A DNA stretch of 64,000 nt, taken from the NCBI RefSeq assembly GCF_009792295.1, contig NZ_CP039934.1, positions 1,446,501 to 1,510,500 on the forward strand. The letters are read 5' to 3'. The first letter of the stretch is position 1, and each line of letters opens with the position of its first letter. Below the pieces are notes generated by a model. It searched no databases, had not been told where the DNA came from, and saw nothing but the letters and a program-made list of their open reading frames with translations. The DNA comes from Myroides fluvii. Its GTDB lineage: Bacteria > Bacteroidota > Bacteroidia > Flavobacteriales > Flavobacteriaceae. A program made the translations under genes and the position numbers. Positions 17,613 to 27,232 of this stretch are shown here, in pieces.

Positions 17613-18989
17613 ATGGATTTGCGTAAAGTATATGGAGTATTGTTCTTTGTTGGGTTATTCTTTCTACCATTTAATAGTATAGAAGGATATCCGATATTGA
17701 GTATTTTAAAAAAGGAAGGAAGTGCTTACTTCTGGATCCCCGCTATTTTACTTTTACTGAGTAGTTTTTTTGTGCTGAGAAAAACAATAGTACTACCACT
17801 ACTTACAAAATCGTATAAGATTCTGCTTGTATTCTTTGTCTTTTGTGTGCTTACAGTGCTATTAAATATCGAAGATGTTAGACAGGATTTCTATAAACAG
17901 AAATCGGGAATGTATATGTTTTTCGTTAATTATTTCATGTTGCTGTTCTCTGGCATTGGCTTAGTCGTCTTCGTTCAGAATGCCTGCAAAGGAATGAAAG
18001 TAGAATCCATTTTTCGCATAACTCGAAGGGTACTATTGGGGTCGTTTCTCTTTGTGTTTTTTTACGCTTTGATTCAGCTCTTAATCTTGAGATTCAAGGT
18101 TTTTAGTTTAGAATCGATATTCTATTTACTGGATTATCTTCCTTTTGTCCATGGACATTTGTTTTATAATACTACGCGATTAAACTCCGTTTCATTTGAA
18201 GTGCCCGCATTGGGAACCTATCTTATCTTTATCAATGGATGGATGTTTAGTTATATTTTTACCCATCGAAGCAAATGGCGCTTTTTGCCTTTTTTGATGG
18301 TGCTATTTTTGATCTATTTTAGTGGAGCACGATCTGCTTTGGTATCGATTTTACCTCAATTACTTGTTATGTTGTGGTTCTATAAGCCTTGTCAAATTTT
18401 CATAAAAAAGAATGGAGCCTTTCTACTAAAAACAGGGGGGATTATCCTATTGATATTCGTTGCATGGAAAGGAGAACGTATCGTCAATAAAATCAATGAA
18501 ACAAGTCTTGAAAAAGTTGTGGGTACAAGTATTTCCAATAAAAGTAGAATTGGTATGCAAGTAGCTTCATTACAAGTTTTCTGTGATTCTCCTCTGTATG
18601 GTGTTGGTTTAGGCCAAGAAACGTATAGTAAAATCAAATATTATCCTGAATGGGCAATGAAGGATAACTATGAATTTAGAGAAATGTATTTGAATGAGGA
18701 AGATCGCATGTATCCTCCTTCTTTCAATTTATATACTAAACTACTAGCAGAAACTGGAATCATTGGCTTTTTGCTATTTATATGGTTTCTATTCACAAGT
18801 ACCAAAGAAAACTATTCCTTAGTCATGCAGGCTGTAGGTACCTATCGTATCTTTGCGCAAACGTTGCTTATAACTTTGGTCGGGTTAATTGTGAACTGGG
18901 GACAAAATGATGACTATATGTTGTATGGCTTCTGGATTAGCTATGCTTTTTTATTAATATTGATAAAAAATAAATTGGAACATGAGTAA
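17613..18989 (+). CDS. Wzy-like O-antigen polymerase
   Basis: A 458-residue membrane protein with about 11-12 hydrophobic spans, start at ATG 17613 (an in-frame TTG lies 6 nt upstream). It has the O-antigen ligase/polymerase (Wzy_C) arrangement: a central short SGARSALVS motif, then a large periplasmic loop with GVGLGQETYSKI and SFNLYTKLLAETGIIGFLLF. Placement between two glycosyltransferases favours the polymerase role over the ligase role. A second family member lies 0.8 kb downstream. Confidence 0.78.
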   Translation: MDLRKVYGVLFFVGLFFLPFNSIEGYPILSILKKEGSAYFWIPAILLLLSSFFVLRKTIVLPLLTKSYKILLVFFVFCVLTVLLNIEDVRQDFYKQKSGMYMFFVNYFMLLFSGIGLVVFVQNACKGMKVESIFRITRRVLLGSFLFVFFYALIQLLILRFKVFSLESIFYLLDYLPFVHGHLFYNTTRLNSVSFEVPALGTYLIFINGWMFSYIFTHRSKWRFLPFLMVLFLIYFSGARSALVSILPQLLVMLWFYKPCQIFIKKNGAFLLKTGGIILLIFVAWKGERIVNKINETSLEKVVGTSISNKSRIGMQVASLQVFCDSPLYGVGLGQETYSKIKYYPEWAMKDNYEFREMYLNEEDRMYPPSFNLYTKLLAETGIIGFLLFIWFLFTSTKENYSLVMQAVGTYRIFAQTLLITLVGLIVNWGQNDDYMLYGFWISYAFLLILIKNKLEHE

Positions 18990-19785
18990 GATAAGTATAT
19001 CCGTGGTAATTCCTTGTTATAATTGTAGTGATACAATACAAGTATGTGTCGAAAGTGTTTTTGTTCAAAGCTACCCAGCTTATGAGGTAATTTTGATTAA
19101 CGATGGATCGAGTGATCAAACCTTGGAGCGATTATATGAGATACAAGAGTATTATCAGAGTGAGCATACAAAAATAACCGTACGGACACAAACCAATCAG
19201 GGACCTTCTGTTGCCCGTAATGAAGGGATCAATTTTTCAACAGGAAATTGGATTGCTTTTCTTGACTCAGATGACGTATGGCACAAGGATAAATTGTTGA
19301 AACAAGTTGAAGTCCTCCAGATGTATCCTGAGGCCCTAGTTATTGGTGGAGAAAAAGGGAAGTTTGCGTCTGCTTTATCACTGGAGCATGTCGCGAAGAT
19401 TAACTTTGCTAAACTAGGTTTTAAAAACTATTTTTTGACTTCCTCTTCTATGGTTCTAAAAGAACAGTTAGGAGAAGTTCGTTTTAATGTGCATCAAAAG
19501 CACTCGGAAGATTACCGTTTCTTTTTTGATGTACTAAGCCTAGGAGGATATGGCGTTTGTATTTTTGAAAATTTATCGTGCAGTATTTCCAATAAGAGAG
19601 ATTTTGGAGATTCAGGTTTATCAGGGAACATCTATAAAATGCAAAAAGGAGAATTGTCTAATTATAAATATTTGTATAGTAAGAAGTTGCTTACTTTTTC
19701 TGAGTATATGTTTTTTTGCACTTTCTCAAATTTAAAATTCGTGAGAAGATTCCTACTCTCTACACTATATAATTTAAAAAAATAA
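18982..19785 (+). CDS. Family 2 glycosyltransferase
   Basis: A 267-residue GT2 enzyme whose ATG overlaps the preceding stop by 8 nt. It shows ISVVIPCYNCSDT at the N-terminus, INDGSSDQT and FLDSDDVWHKDKL (DXD-type site). The C-terminal part is short and basic (KKLLTFSEYMFF). It is predicted to be a cytoplasmic membrane-associated transferase for the polysaccharide made by this locus. Confidence 0.87.
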   Translation: MSKISISVVIPCYNCSDTIQVCVESVFVQSYPAYEVILINDGSSDQTLERLYEIQEYYQSEHTKITVRTQTNQGPSVARNEGINFSTGNWIAFLDSDDVWHKDKLLKQVEVLQMYPEALVIGGEKGKFASALSLEHVAKINFAKLGFKNYFLTSSSMVLKEQLGEVRFNVHQKHSEDYRFFFDVLSLGGYGVCIFENLSCSISNKRDFGDSGLSGNIYKMQKGELSNYKYLYSKKLLTFSEYMFFCTFSNLKFVRRFLLSTLYNLKK

Positions 19786-19825
19786 GGCAAGGTTTTTGTG
19801 CAGTAATACCTTAAAATAGACTAGT

Positions 19826-21052
19826 ATGAAAGAAAAAATAAGAATGGCAATAGGAAATACACTCCTCTTTACCTATATCGCTTTTCTAGTGTTTGGTTTT
19901 AAAATTGTAAACTTAGCTCTGGTAGGTGTTTTAGTGTTTTTCTTGAGTACTTTTAAATACAATAAAGCACAAGTTAGCCATCATCTGAATGAGAATAAGA
20001 AAATCTATATTGTTTTGCTGGCATTAATTAGTTTTCAGTTTATTCACGGGATGTTTTTTCAAGATTTACATGAAAAGCGATTTGGTCTTTTACCTCTTTT
20101 ATTTGGTTCTGCTATTGTTTTGCTCTGGGTTGCAGACATTCGAAAAATACTCTACATTTATTTGACCTGTCTAGTTTTATTGGTAGGTAAAGGGGGGTAT
20201 AATATATTGACCTATTATTTAACAACAGATTATTTTACGATTAATAGTGGGGGCCATATTGACGCTATGTTGGTGGTGGCTCGTCCTTATTTAGGGTTTA
20301 TGCTAAACATCGGTATTCTCCTTTGTATTTACTTGTACCAAATACAAAAGAAATATAGGGTATATTATTTATTCTTAAGTGTGTTTTTCTTTGCCTATCT
20401 AGTGTTTATTGGCAATAGAATGCAGGTTGTCTCTTTGTTGCTTTTGGCGCTCTTGTATTTTGTGTTTTATATGAAAGCAAATGGAAGTAAAAAAATACTC
20501 AGTTTACTAGTTTTAGGAATTTCTGTTTTTTTGTTGTTTACGTATACTTCTACATTGAAAGAACGCTTTGAAATGGACTCATTTACTTCGTTAGACCATT
20601 TGTTTTCGCGATTAGAGAAGAAAGAACCCCGTGTTTTAATATGGAAATGTGCTTGGTCTTTTACGCAAGAATCGTCGTTTCAACCACTCTATGGATTGGG
20701 AAAGGTAGAAACGATAGATCGTCAATTAGCGGCTTGTTATGAAGATAAAACGAAGGATAATCCCATGCGGGGCTATTTTTTAGATGCCTTGTTTAATACC
20801 CATAATCAATTTCTCGAATATTATGTATTAACAGGTATTGGAGGTATTAGTCTTTTACTTCTTTTCTTTGGTTTATTAGTCGCAAAAGTGAAGCGTTATT
20901 TTATCCCCATGGCACTATTGTTGTCTTTATTTAATTTTTGTTTGGTCGAGAATTTATTTAATAGGCAATTGGGGGTGTATTTATTCGGATTTGTATTAAC
21001 TCTAATCTTGTTTATTTACAGTGAAAATAAGAAAGTAAAATCAATTGCTTAG
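19826..21052 (+). CDS. O-antigen ligase/polymerase family protein (WaaL-like)
   Basis: A 408-residue membrane protein with about 10 hydrophobic spans. The large periplasmic loop between the last spans contains LYGLGKVETIDRQ and FNTHNQFLEYYVLTGIGG. The H-N-x-F-L pattern is characteristic of WaaL-type ligases and relatives. With the other Wzy-like protein at 17.6 kb, this locus has one candidate polymerase and one candidate ligase; which is which is inference. Its stop overlaps the convergent GT4 stop by 4 nt. Confidence 0.78.
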   Translation: MKEKIRMAIGNTLLFTYIAFLVFGFKIVNLALVGVLVFFLSTFKYNKAQVSHHLNENKKIYIVLLALISFQFIHGMFFQDLHEKRFGLLPLLFGSAIVLLWVADIRKILYIYLTCLVLLVGKGGYNILTYYLTTDYFTINSGGHIDAMLVVARPYLGFMLNIGILLCIYLYQIQKKYRVYYLFLSVFFFAYLVFIGNRMQVVSLLLLALLYFVFYMKANGSKKILSLLVLGISVFLLFTYTSTLKERFEMDSFTSLDHLFSRLEKKEPRVLIWKCAWSFTQESSFQPLYGLGKVETIDRQLAACYEDKTKDNPMRGYFLDALFNTHNQFLEYYVLTGIGGISLLLLFFGLLVAKVKRYFIPMALLLSLFNFCLVENLFNRQLGVYLFGFVLTLILFIYSENKKVKSIA

Positions 21053-22122
21053 GAGCGATAGATTAAAAGTAGCTCGCTTAAATTCTGATCCTTATTGAAT
21101 TTCGCTTGGCAATTTGAATAGGCTTTTTCGCCTAAAGCACTTCTATATTTTGGGTTTTCCAGTTGTTCTAAAATAGGATGTAAATCAGTAGCTTGGGTAA
21201 ATAAAAAACCATTGGTATGAGGTTCAACAATGTCGTTGTTTCCAATAACATCTGTCGCTAGAATGGGTTTTCTAAAGGCCATGGCTTCGAGTACAGCAAT
21301 AGGCAATCCCTCCCAAAGCGAAGTTTGCATATAAACATCCAATTGGTTTAAGTAAGGAAATACTTCTGTGTTATTGGTAAACCAACCTGAAATTTTAATA
21401 TTCGGTGCCGTCAAGAGATGACGTAGCTCCCCATCGCCAATCCAAATAAATTGATGTTGTGGAAACAACAAAGCAACGTCATTAAAGAGCGTCGGGTTTT
21501 TTTGATAGGAGATTCTTCCAATTGTTCCAATAACTAATGGAGAACCTGTATTTTCTTTTTCGCGGTAATGTTGATTGAGCTGATGCAAATCAATTCCATT
21601 TCGAACAAGAAGCGCTTTTCCAATCTTTTGAGCAATTTTAAATTCAGTATCACCACAGGCAATTGTGGTTCCACCAAAAATTAGTTGAGTTAGTTTTTCG
21701 ATGCCATAAAAGAGTTTTTGCTTTACAGAAGAGATATCTTGACGCAAAAACGAATATCCATGAGGCGTATAGTAAACTTTAGGCTTGAAAGGAAGCATAA
21801 AGCTCGCCCATCTGCCGATAACACCTGCTTTAGAAGAGTGCAAATGAATAACATCGGGTGTTAACTGCTTCAGTGTACGTCTTAACTCAAAAGTAGAGCG
21901 AAGATCTTGTATAGGTCTAAGTTCTCGTTCCATTTCAAGCGGTATTAGCCGAATGGAAGAAGGAAAATCTTGGTCTATTTGGTCTTGTGTAATTTCTTTT
22001 CTTTTGTTACTGTATATTATATAGGTTTCAATATCAGGATGTTGGCTAAAAAACAAAGCCAAATCTTTAAAATAGGAATACACACCTCCTCCAAAAGACT
22101 CTACAATATGGATAATTCGCAT
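21049..22122 (-). CDS. Family 4 glycosyltransferase
   Basis: A 357-residue GT-B enzyme. The start is at ATG 22122; an upstream TTG at 22128 is less likely. The N-terminal HIVESFGGGVYSYF is the glycine-rich acceptor loop. The C-terminal half has IGTIGRISYQKNP and the EX7E-type EGLPIAVLEAMAF, which binds the nucleotide sugar. It is the only minus-strand gene in the polysaccharide locus and is divergent from the UDP-xylose synthase. Confidence 0.9.
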   Translation of the reverse strand: MRIIHIVESFGGGVYSYFKDLALFFSQHPDIETYIIYSNKRKEITQDQIDQDFPSSIRLIPLEMERELRPIQDLRSTFELRRTLKQLTPDVIHLHSSKAGVIGRWASFMLPFKPKVYYTPHGYSFLRQDISSVKQKLFYGIEKLTQLIFGGTTIACGDTEFKIAQKIGKALLVRNGIDLHQLNQHYREKENTGSPLVIGTIGRISYQKNPTLFNDVALLFPQHQFIWIGDGELRHLLTAPNIKISGWFTNNTEVFPYLNQLDVYMQTSLWEGLPIAVLEAMAFRKPILATDVIGNNDIVEPHTNGFLFTQATDLHPILEQLENPKYRSALGEKAYSNCQAKFNKDQNLSELLLIYRS

Positions 22123-22144
22123 TAGCAATCTAAATTTTTAAGGA

Positions 22145-22152
22145 CAAATTTA
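22145..22152 (-). promoter_or_regulatory. -7 promoter element (TAAATTTG) of the GT4 gene
   Basis: Exact TAnnTTTG on the minus strand, 22 nt before the ATG at 22122. Confidence 0.55.
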
Positions 22153-22214
22153 GTTTATTTATTTAGGATTTGTAAAATCAATAAGGAACAATTCTTAGAA
22201 TTGAGAAAGTTCCT

Positions 22215-22222
22215 TAACTTTG
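22215..22222 (+). promoter_or_regulatory. -7 promoter element (TAACTTTG) of the UDP-xylose synthase gene
   Basis: Exact TAnnTTTG. It lies 18 nt before the ATG at 22241 and only 6 nt before the ATG at 22229, so it favours the later start. Confidence 0.6.
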
Positions 22223-22240
22223 TGTGAAATGAAAAATAGG

Positions 22241-23224
22241 ATGAAACGCATTTTAATAACAGGAGCAGCAGGTTTTTTAGGATCACATTTATGTGACCGT
22301 TTCCTCGCAGAGGGATTTCACGTCATCGGTATGGACAATTTAATCACCGGAGACTTAAAGAATATTGAACACCTGTTCTCAGAAGCGCATTTTGAATTTT
22401 ATCATCACGATGTAACTAAATTTGTGCACGTTCCAGGTGAGCTAGATTATATCTTACACTTTGCTTCACCAGCTAGTCCTATTGATTATTTAAAGATACC
22501 GATTCAAACGCTTAAAGTAGGTTCTTTGGGAACACATAACTTGTTGGGACTCGCGCGAGTGAAAAATGCGCGTATTTTAATTGCTTCTACCTCAGAAGTA
22601 TATGGGGATCCGTTAGTTCATCCCCAAACGGAAGAGTACTACGGCAATGTAAATAGCATTGGACCAAGAGGTGTATATGATGAAGCGAAACGCTTCCAAG
22701 AATCGATGACGATGGCCTACCATACGTTCCACGGGTTGGAGACTAGAATCGTGCGTATTTTTAATACGTATGGTCCCCGCATGCGATTAAACGACGGACG
22801 CGTGATTCCCGCGTTTATCGGACAAGCCTTAAGAGGAGAAGATTTAACCGTTTTTGGCGATGGGAGTCAAACGCGCTCTTTCTGTTATGTAGATGATCAA
22901 GTAGAAGGAATCTATCGATTGCTATTATCTGATTATCACTTGCCGGTTAATATTGGTAATCCTGAAGAAATTACGATTTTGGATTTTGCTCAAGAGATCA
23001 TTCGCTTAACCAATAGCGGACAAAAAATAATTTACAAAGATTTGCCAATAAACGACCCTTTACAACGTTGTCCTGATATAAGCAAAGCTAAAACAATTTT
23101 AGGGTGGATGCCCAAAATCGATAGAGCAGAGGGAATGCAGTTCACATTGGATTATTTCAAAGCTTTCACAGCGGCTGATTTAGCAAAAGAAGAGCATAAA
23201 GATTTTTCAAATTACATTTATTAA
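22241..23224 (+). CDS. UDP-glucuronate decarboxylase (UDP-xylose synthase)
   Basis: An extended SDR enzyme converting UDP-glucuronate to UDP-xylose, with NAD+ recycled in the active site. It has 327 residues from the ATG at 22241 (MKRILITG). The in-frame ATG at 22229 sits at the predicted transcription start and is less likely. Visible motifs are [12 protein letters not shown] (NAD binding), STSEVYGDP, and the catalytic Y146-DEA-K150 within [15 protein letters not shown], typical of UXS enzymes. It overlaps the priming transferase gene by 1 nt. A UDP-4-keto-sugar reductase is a weaker alternative. Confidence 0.9.
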   Translation: MKRILITGAAGFLGSHLCDRFLAEGFHVIGMDNLITGDLKNIEHLFSEAHFEFYHHDVTKFVHVPGELDYILHFASPASPIDYLKIPIQTLKVGSLGTHNLLGLARVKNARILIASTSEVYGDPLVHPQTEEYYGNVNSIGPRGVYDEAKRFQESMTMAYHTFHGLETRIVRIFNTYGPRMRLNDGRVIPAFIGQALRGEDLTVFGDGSQTRSFCYVDDQVEGIYRLLLSDYHLPVNIGNPEEITILDFAQEIIRLTNSGQKIIYKDLPINDPLQRCPDISKAKTILGWMPKIDRAEGMQFTLDYFKAFTAADLAKEEHKDFSNYIY

Positions 23225-24573
23225 TGAGTAAAAAAGCAGGTAGGTATTCTTACTTAATACGCCCATTAACTGCGTGTATTGATTTAATTACAATTAATGT
23301 TATGGCTCAGGTGTGGTTTTCCACATTTACGGAGCAACATCTTCTATTTCATCTTGTATTGTCTATCGGTTGGTTGATTGCTGCCGGACTGAGTGATTAC
23401 TATGAAGTATACAGGCATACGAGAACCGTTCACGTAGCAGAGAAAATTTGTAAACAATTTGTTTTCCAGTTTATTCTTGTTGCTTCTTATAACGGTATTT
23501 TTGATCGATTTGCTGAGGTACGCGATTTGATGGGGTATGGCATTTCTATTTTCATTATCATTTGTACCGTAAAGTTTACCATCTTTTTTCTATTAAAGTA
23601 CATCCGTAAATTTTTAGGAGGTAATTTTAGAAATATCGTTCTATTGGGAAATGGCAAGGAAATTAGCAATCTAAAATCGGTACTTTTAAAACGAACGGAT
23701 TTAGGTTATCGCATTAATAATCACTTCTACAACTTAGAAGATGAAAGTTTAGAGGATTTAAAACAGTACTTATCCGATAATATTGTCGATGAACTTTTTA
23801 TCCAATTTTCATTTACTAAAGAAAAGAATTTCATGGAAATTCTAGAGTTTTCGGATAATAGTATGATAACGGTGCGTTATGTACCCACGCAAAAAGATAT
23901 TTTAAACAACAATTTAACGATTGAATACTACGATTTATTACCCGTAGTGCCAAGACGCGTTATTCCCTTGGATAAGCCCTATAATAAATTGATGAAACGC
24001 CTATTTGACTTGGTCTTTTCTTTCCTAGTGATCGTGTGTGTTTTATCGTGGTTAGTTCCTTTAATCGCCGTTTTGATAAAAAGAGAATCTAAGGGGCCTG
24101 TTTTTTTTAAACAAAAGCGAACAGGGCTGAATGATGAAGAGTTTTGGTGTTACAAGTTTAGATCAATGCGCATCAATGACGATAGCGATAAACAACAAGC
24201 GACGCGAAATGACCTGCGAATTACCAAAATTGGCGCTTTTTTAAGGAAATCGAGCTTGGATGAGTTTCCACAATTTATCAATGTTTTTTTAGGCGATATG
24301 TCTATTGTCGGACCACGACCTCACATGGTTGTACATACTAAAATGTACTCTAAACGAGTAAGTCGTTTTATGTTGAGACACTTGGTTAAACCAGGTATTA
24401 CAGGAATGGCGCAGACACATGGTTATAGAGGGGAAATTGAAAATGATCGGGATATTATCAATCGATTTAAATACGATCTATTTTACCTAGAAAACTGGTC
24501 TATTTTAATGGATTTAAAAATTATTTACCTCACGGTTTACAACGTCTTTAAAGGAGAGGAAAAAGCGTATTAA
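23224..24573 (+). CDS. Polyprenyl-phosphate sugar-1-phosphate transferase (WcaJ/WbaP type)
   Basis: A 449-residue priming enzyme that moves a sugar 1-phosphate onto undecaprenyl phosphate to start repeat-unit synthesis. It has four N-terminal membrane spans, a soluble CoA-binding-like region (FRNIVLLGNGKEI), then a fifth membrane segment (LFDLVFSFLVIVCVLSW, about 262-285) leading into the catalytic domain. That domain has FFKQKRTGLN, FWCYKFRSMR, SSLDEFPQ and DMSIVGPRPH. It overlaps the UDP-xylose synthase gene by 1 nt; the two form the final unit of the polysaccharide locus. Confidence 0.93.
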   Translation: MSKKAGRYSYLIRPLTACIDLITINVMAQVWFSTFTEQHLLFHLVLSIGWLIAAGLSDYYEVYRHTRTVHVAEKICKQFVFQFILVASYNGIFDRFAEVRDLMGYGISIFIIICTVKFTIFFLLKYIRKFLGGNFRNIVLLGNGKEISNLKSVLLKRTDLGYRINNHFYNLEDESLEDLKQYLSDNIVDELFIQFSFTKEKNFMEILEFSDNSMITVRYVPTQKDILNNNLTIEYYDLLPVVPRRVIPLDKPYNKLMKRLFDLVFSFLVIVCVLSWLVPLIAVLIKRESKGPVFFKQKRTGLNDEEFWCYKFRSMRINDDSDKQQATRNDLRITKIGAFLRKSSLDEFPQFINVFLGDMSIVGPRPHMVVHTKMYSKRVSRFMLRHLVKPGITGMAQTHGYRGEIENDRDIINRFKYDLFYLENWSILMDLKIIYLTVYNVFKGEEKAY

Positions 24574-24637
24574 TTGCTTTTCATCAAGTTGTTCTGCTTA
24601 TTCTTAGTAACTTTTTCTTTATTCGTTTTTTTATAAT

Positions 24638-24645
24638 TATTTTTG
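24638..24645 (+). promoter_or_regulatory. -7 promoter element (TATTTTTG) of purD
   Basis: Exact TAnnTTTG, 26 nt before the purD ATG. Confidence 0.55.
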
Positions 24646-24671
24646 ATCCATAATAACAAACAACACAAGTA

Positions 24672-25943
24672 ATGAAAATTTTATTATTAGGTTCAGGTGG
24701 GCGTGAACATGCTCTTACATGGAAAATGCTACAAAGCCCACTGTGTGAGGCTGTATTTGTAGCACCAGGAAATGCAGGAACAGCTCAGATTGCGCAAAAT
24801 ATCACGATTAACCCCAATGATTTTGAAGCAGTAAAACAAACTGTTTTAACACATCAAATTGATATGGTCGTGGTTGGACCAGAAGATCCTCTGGTAAAGG
24901 GAATAGTCGATTTCTTTAAACAAGATGAAACCATTCAACATATTCCGGTGATTGGCCCTTCTAAAGAAGCTGCACAATTAGAGGGAAGTAAAGATTTTGC
25001 GAAAGAATTTTTAATTAGACACCAAATACCTACTGCTGCCTATCAAAGTTTTACAAAGGATACGGTAGAAGAAGGAAAGAAATTCCTAGAAACACTAAAA
25101 GCACCCTATGTTTTAAAAGCAGACGGATTAGCAGCTGGTAAAGGAGTTGTTATTTTAGAAGATTTGGATGCTGCAAAAGCGGAATTAGCGGATATGTTAG
25201 TTGATGCTAAATTTGGTGATGCAAGTTCAAAAGTTGTAATCGAAGAGTTTTTATCGGGAATTGAATTGAGTTGTTTTGTATTAACAGATGGAAAATCATA
25301 TCAATTACTTCCTACTGCTAAGGATTACAAGCGAATAGGAGAAGGGGATAAAGGACTGAATACAGGAGGTATGGGAGCTATTTCTCCAGTGCCTTTTGCA
25401 ACGGAAGAATTCTTGAAAAAAATAGAAGATCGCATTGTTATTCCGACGGTAGAAGGAATCAAAAAAGATCAGTTAGACTATAAAGGTTTTATTTTTATTG
25501 GAATCATAAAAGTAGGGGACGACCCATTTGTGATTGAGTATAACGTTCGTATGGGAGACCCTGAAACAGAGGTTGTCATGCCAAGAGTACAATCAGATTT
25601 AGTTGAGTTATTCCAAGCGATAGCTAAAGAAGAATTAGCCACAAAAACGATTGAATTAGATACGCGTAGTGCAACAACGGTGATGTTGGTGTCAGGTGGA
25701 TACCCCGAAGCGTATGAAAAAGGAAAAGTAATTACAGGGATTGACCAAGTGGAAGATTCGATTGTTTTTCATGCTGGAACAACACTGAAAAACGGTGAAA
25801 TCGTGTCTAATGGAGGACGTGTACTTGCCGTGACATCTTACGGAAACTCGTACGAAGAGGCACTAAAAAAATCTTATCAAAATATAGATAAACTAAATTT
25901 CGATAAGATTTATTATCGTAAAGATATCGGATTCGATCTTTAA
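24672..25943 (+). CDS. purD: Phosphoribosylamine-glycine ligase
   Basis: GAR synthetase, the second step of de novo purine synthesis: ligates glycine to 5-phosphoribosylamine with ATP. The protein has 423 residues, the normal length. It has the N-terminal LLLGSGGREHALTWKM, the ATP-grasp core with VLKADGLAAGKGVVI and DYKRIGEGDKGLNTGGMGA, and the metal-binding EYNVRMGDPETEVV. It is the only purine de novo gene in the window and has its own promoter. Confidence 0.97.
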   Translation: MKILLLGSGGREHALTWKMLQSPLCEAVFVAPGNAGTAQIAQNITINPNDFEAVKQTVLTHQIDMVVVGPEDPLVKGIVDFFKQDETIQHIPVIGPSKEAAQLEGSKDFAKEFLIRHQIPTAAYQSFTKDTVEEGKKFLETLKAPYVLKADGLAAGKGVVILEDLDAAKAELADMLVDAKFGDASSKVVIEEFLSGIELSCFVLTDGKSYQLLPTAKDYKRIGEGDKGLNTGGMGAISPVPFATEEFLKKIEDRIVIPTVEGIKKDQLDYKGFIFIGIIKVGDDPFVIEYNVRMGDPETEVVMPRVQSDLVELFQAIAKEELATKTIELDTRSATTVMLVSGGYPEAYEKGKVITGIDQVEDSIVFHAGTTLKNGEIVSNGGRVLAVTSYGNSYEEALKKSYQNIDKLNFDKIYYRKDIGFDL

Positions 25944-25952
25944 GATAGTTGA

Positions 25953-26183
25953 TTACTTTAGAAATGAGTGGGCTGTAGTGTCTTGTGTATCTTCGTTATT
26001 TGATTTAAACAATTGTAATTGTTTTAACCAAAATACAAAGAAGTAGCAAGTAATTAGGATGAAAATCCAAGTAATGATGTTCGCAGTCCACCATTTCTCA
26101 AGTTCTAGTTTTGCAAAGAAATCCATTGGGATGAAAAGTATCTTTTCAAACAAGAATCCTAAACCATTAAAAAATGAAGTCAT
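25953..26183 (-). CDS. Small membrane protein (DUF6341-like)
   Basis: A 76-residue protein with an amphipathic N-terminus, one strong membrane span (TANIITWIFILITCYFFVFW, about 33-52) and a polar, Asp/Thr-rich C-terminal tail. It resembles the DUF6341 proteins that sit beside purD and the DUF6427 gene in flavobacteria (family name from memory). It is divergent from the DUF6427-like gene and convergent with purD, 9 bp apart. Function unknown. Confidence 0.65.
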   Translation of the reverse strand: MTSFFNGLGFLFEKILFIPMDFFAKLELEKWWTANIITWIFILITCYFFVFWLKQLQLFKSNNEDTQDTTAHSFLK

Positions 26184-26293
26184 TTTCCTTTATTTTTAAA
26201 TTAAATAATATTATTTGAATTTTTATCATATTCAGTACGAATACAAAATACCCAAAAGAAACAAATAGTACTACAAAAATATAAAATATATAC

Positions 26294-27232
26294 ATGTTAG
26301 CAAGTATTTTTAGTAAAACTAGGCCGATTAACTATATCATGCTTACGCTTTTAATCGTAACAGGCTATAGTTTATTTGTAGGATTAGACTCTAGCATTGA
26401 ATGGACAACTTTTGAAATGATTAAAAGAGGAGCTGTATTACTGTTGCTATTGCTCATGATGTATCTCTCTCAATTTATTGTTTCGAGAAATAGATTGGTC
26501 GATGACAGTGCTTATGTACCGCTAATTTTTACCAGTTTTTTATTTGTTTTTCCCACTTCTTTTGAGAATGTAAAAGTTATTATTGCGAGTTATTTTATTC
26601 TGCTTGCCTTGCGACGTATCTTATCGCTACATTCATTCAAACAATCAAAAGAGAAGTTGTTAGACGCCTCTTTGTGGATTTGTATTGCTAGTTTATTTCA
26701 CTTTTGGAGTGTTTTATATTTCATCTTACTGTTCTATGCCATTGCTTTCTTTGGCGCTAAGGATTATCGAAATTGGATTATTCCCTTGGTTTCTTTCTTA
26801 GGCGCTTCGATCTTTCTTAGCCTCTATTTACTGATTCGAGAGGAACACTTTGTAGATTGGTGGGCAGAACGTGTACAGTTGAGCTTTGACTTCATGTATT
26901 TTGACAATATTTTTCAAAATATCGCGCTGGCGGTATTTGTTTCTATCGCTTTACTTTATTCAGTATCCCAAGCGTTAGCAATTAAAAAGAAACCGTATAA
27001 TATGCAAAACACCTACAAGAAAATCATACTTTCATTTCTTATAGGTGCTGTAATTTATATTATTTCTGCAGATAAATCGAATGGACTCTTGTTATTTACG
27101 TTCTTTCCTTTATCCATACTGGGAGCTAATTATATTGAAAGTATCCCACAGCGTTGGCGAAAAGAAGCCAATGTTTATAGTATTTTTTGCATTGGAGTCT
27201 TTTTCTATCTAATGCAATTATTTATTCTATAG
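26294..27232 (+). CDS. Polytopic membrane protein (DUF6427-like)
   Basis: A 312-residue protein with about 9 hydrophobic spans and short loops. The start MLASIFSKTRPINYIM matches the flavobacterial DUF6427 family, whose function is unknown. It lies in the purD - DUF6341 - DUF6427 - upp order seen in relatives. It overlaps the convergent upp by 6 nt, with the two stop codons sharing CTATAG. Confidence 0.72.
   Translation: MLASIFSKTRPINYIMLTLLIVTGYSLFVGLDSSIEWTTFEMIKRGAVLLLLLLMMYLSQFIVSRNRLVDDSAYVPLIFTSFLFVFPTSFENVKVIIASYFILLALRRILSLHSFKQSKEKLLDASLWICIASLFHFWSVLYFILLFYAIAFFGAKDYRNWIIPLVSFLGASIFLSLYLLIREEHFVDWWAERVQLSFDFMYFDNIFQNIALAVFVSIALLYSVSQALAIKKKPYNMQNTYKKIILSFLIGAVIYIISADKSNGLLLFTFFPLSILGANYIESIPQRWRKEANVYSIFCIGVFFYLMQLFIL

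Noticed and set aside
22220..22240. Earlier starts for UDP-xylose synthase
   Set aside because: The promoter box at 22215-22222 overlaps the TTG and lies 6 nt before the ATG at 22229, so 22241 is preferred.
13045..24573. Polysaccharide locus as a mobile island
   Set aside because: Gene content is typical of variable O-antigen loci, but no mobility genes, tRNA target or direct repeats are present at its ends.
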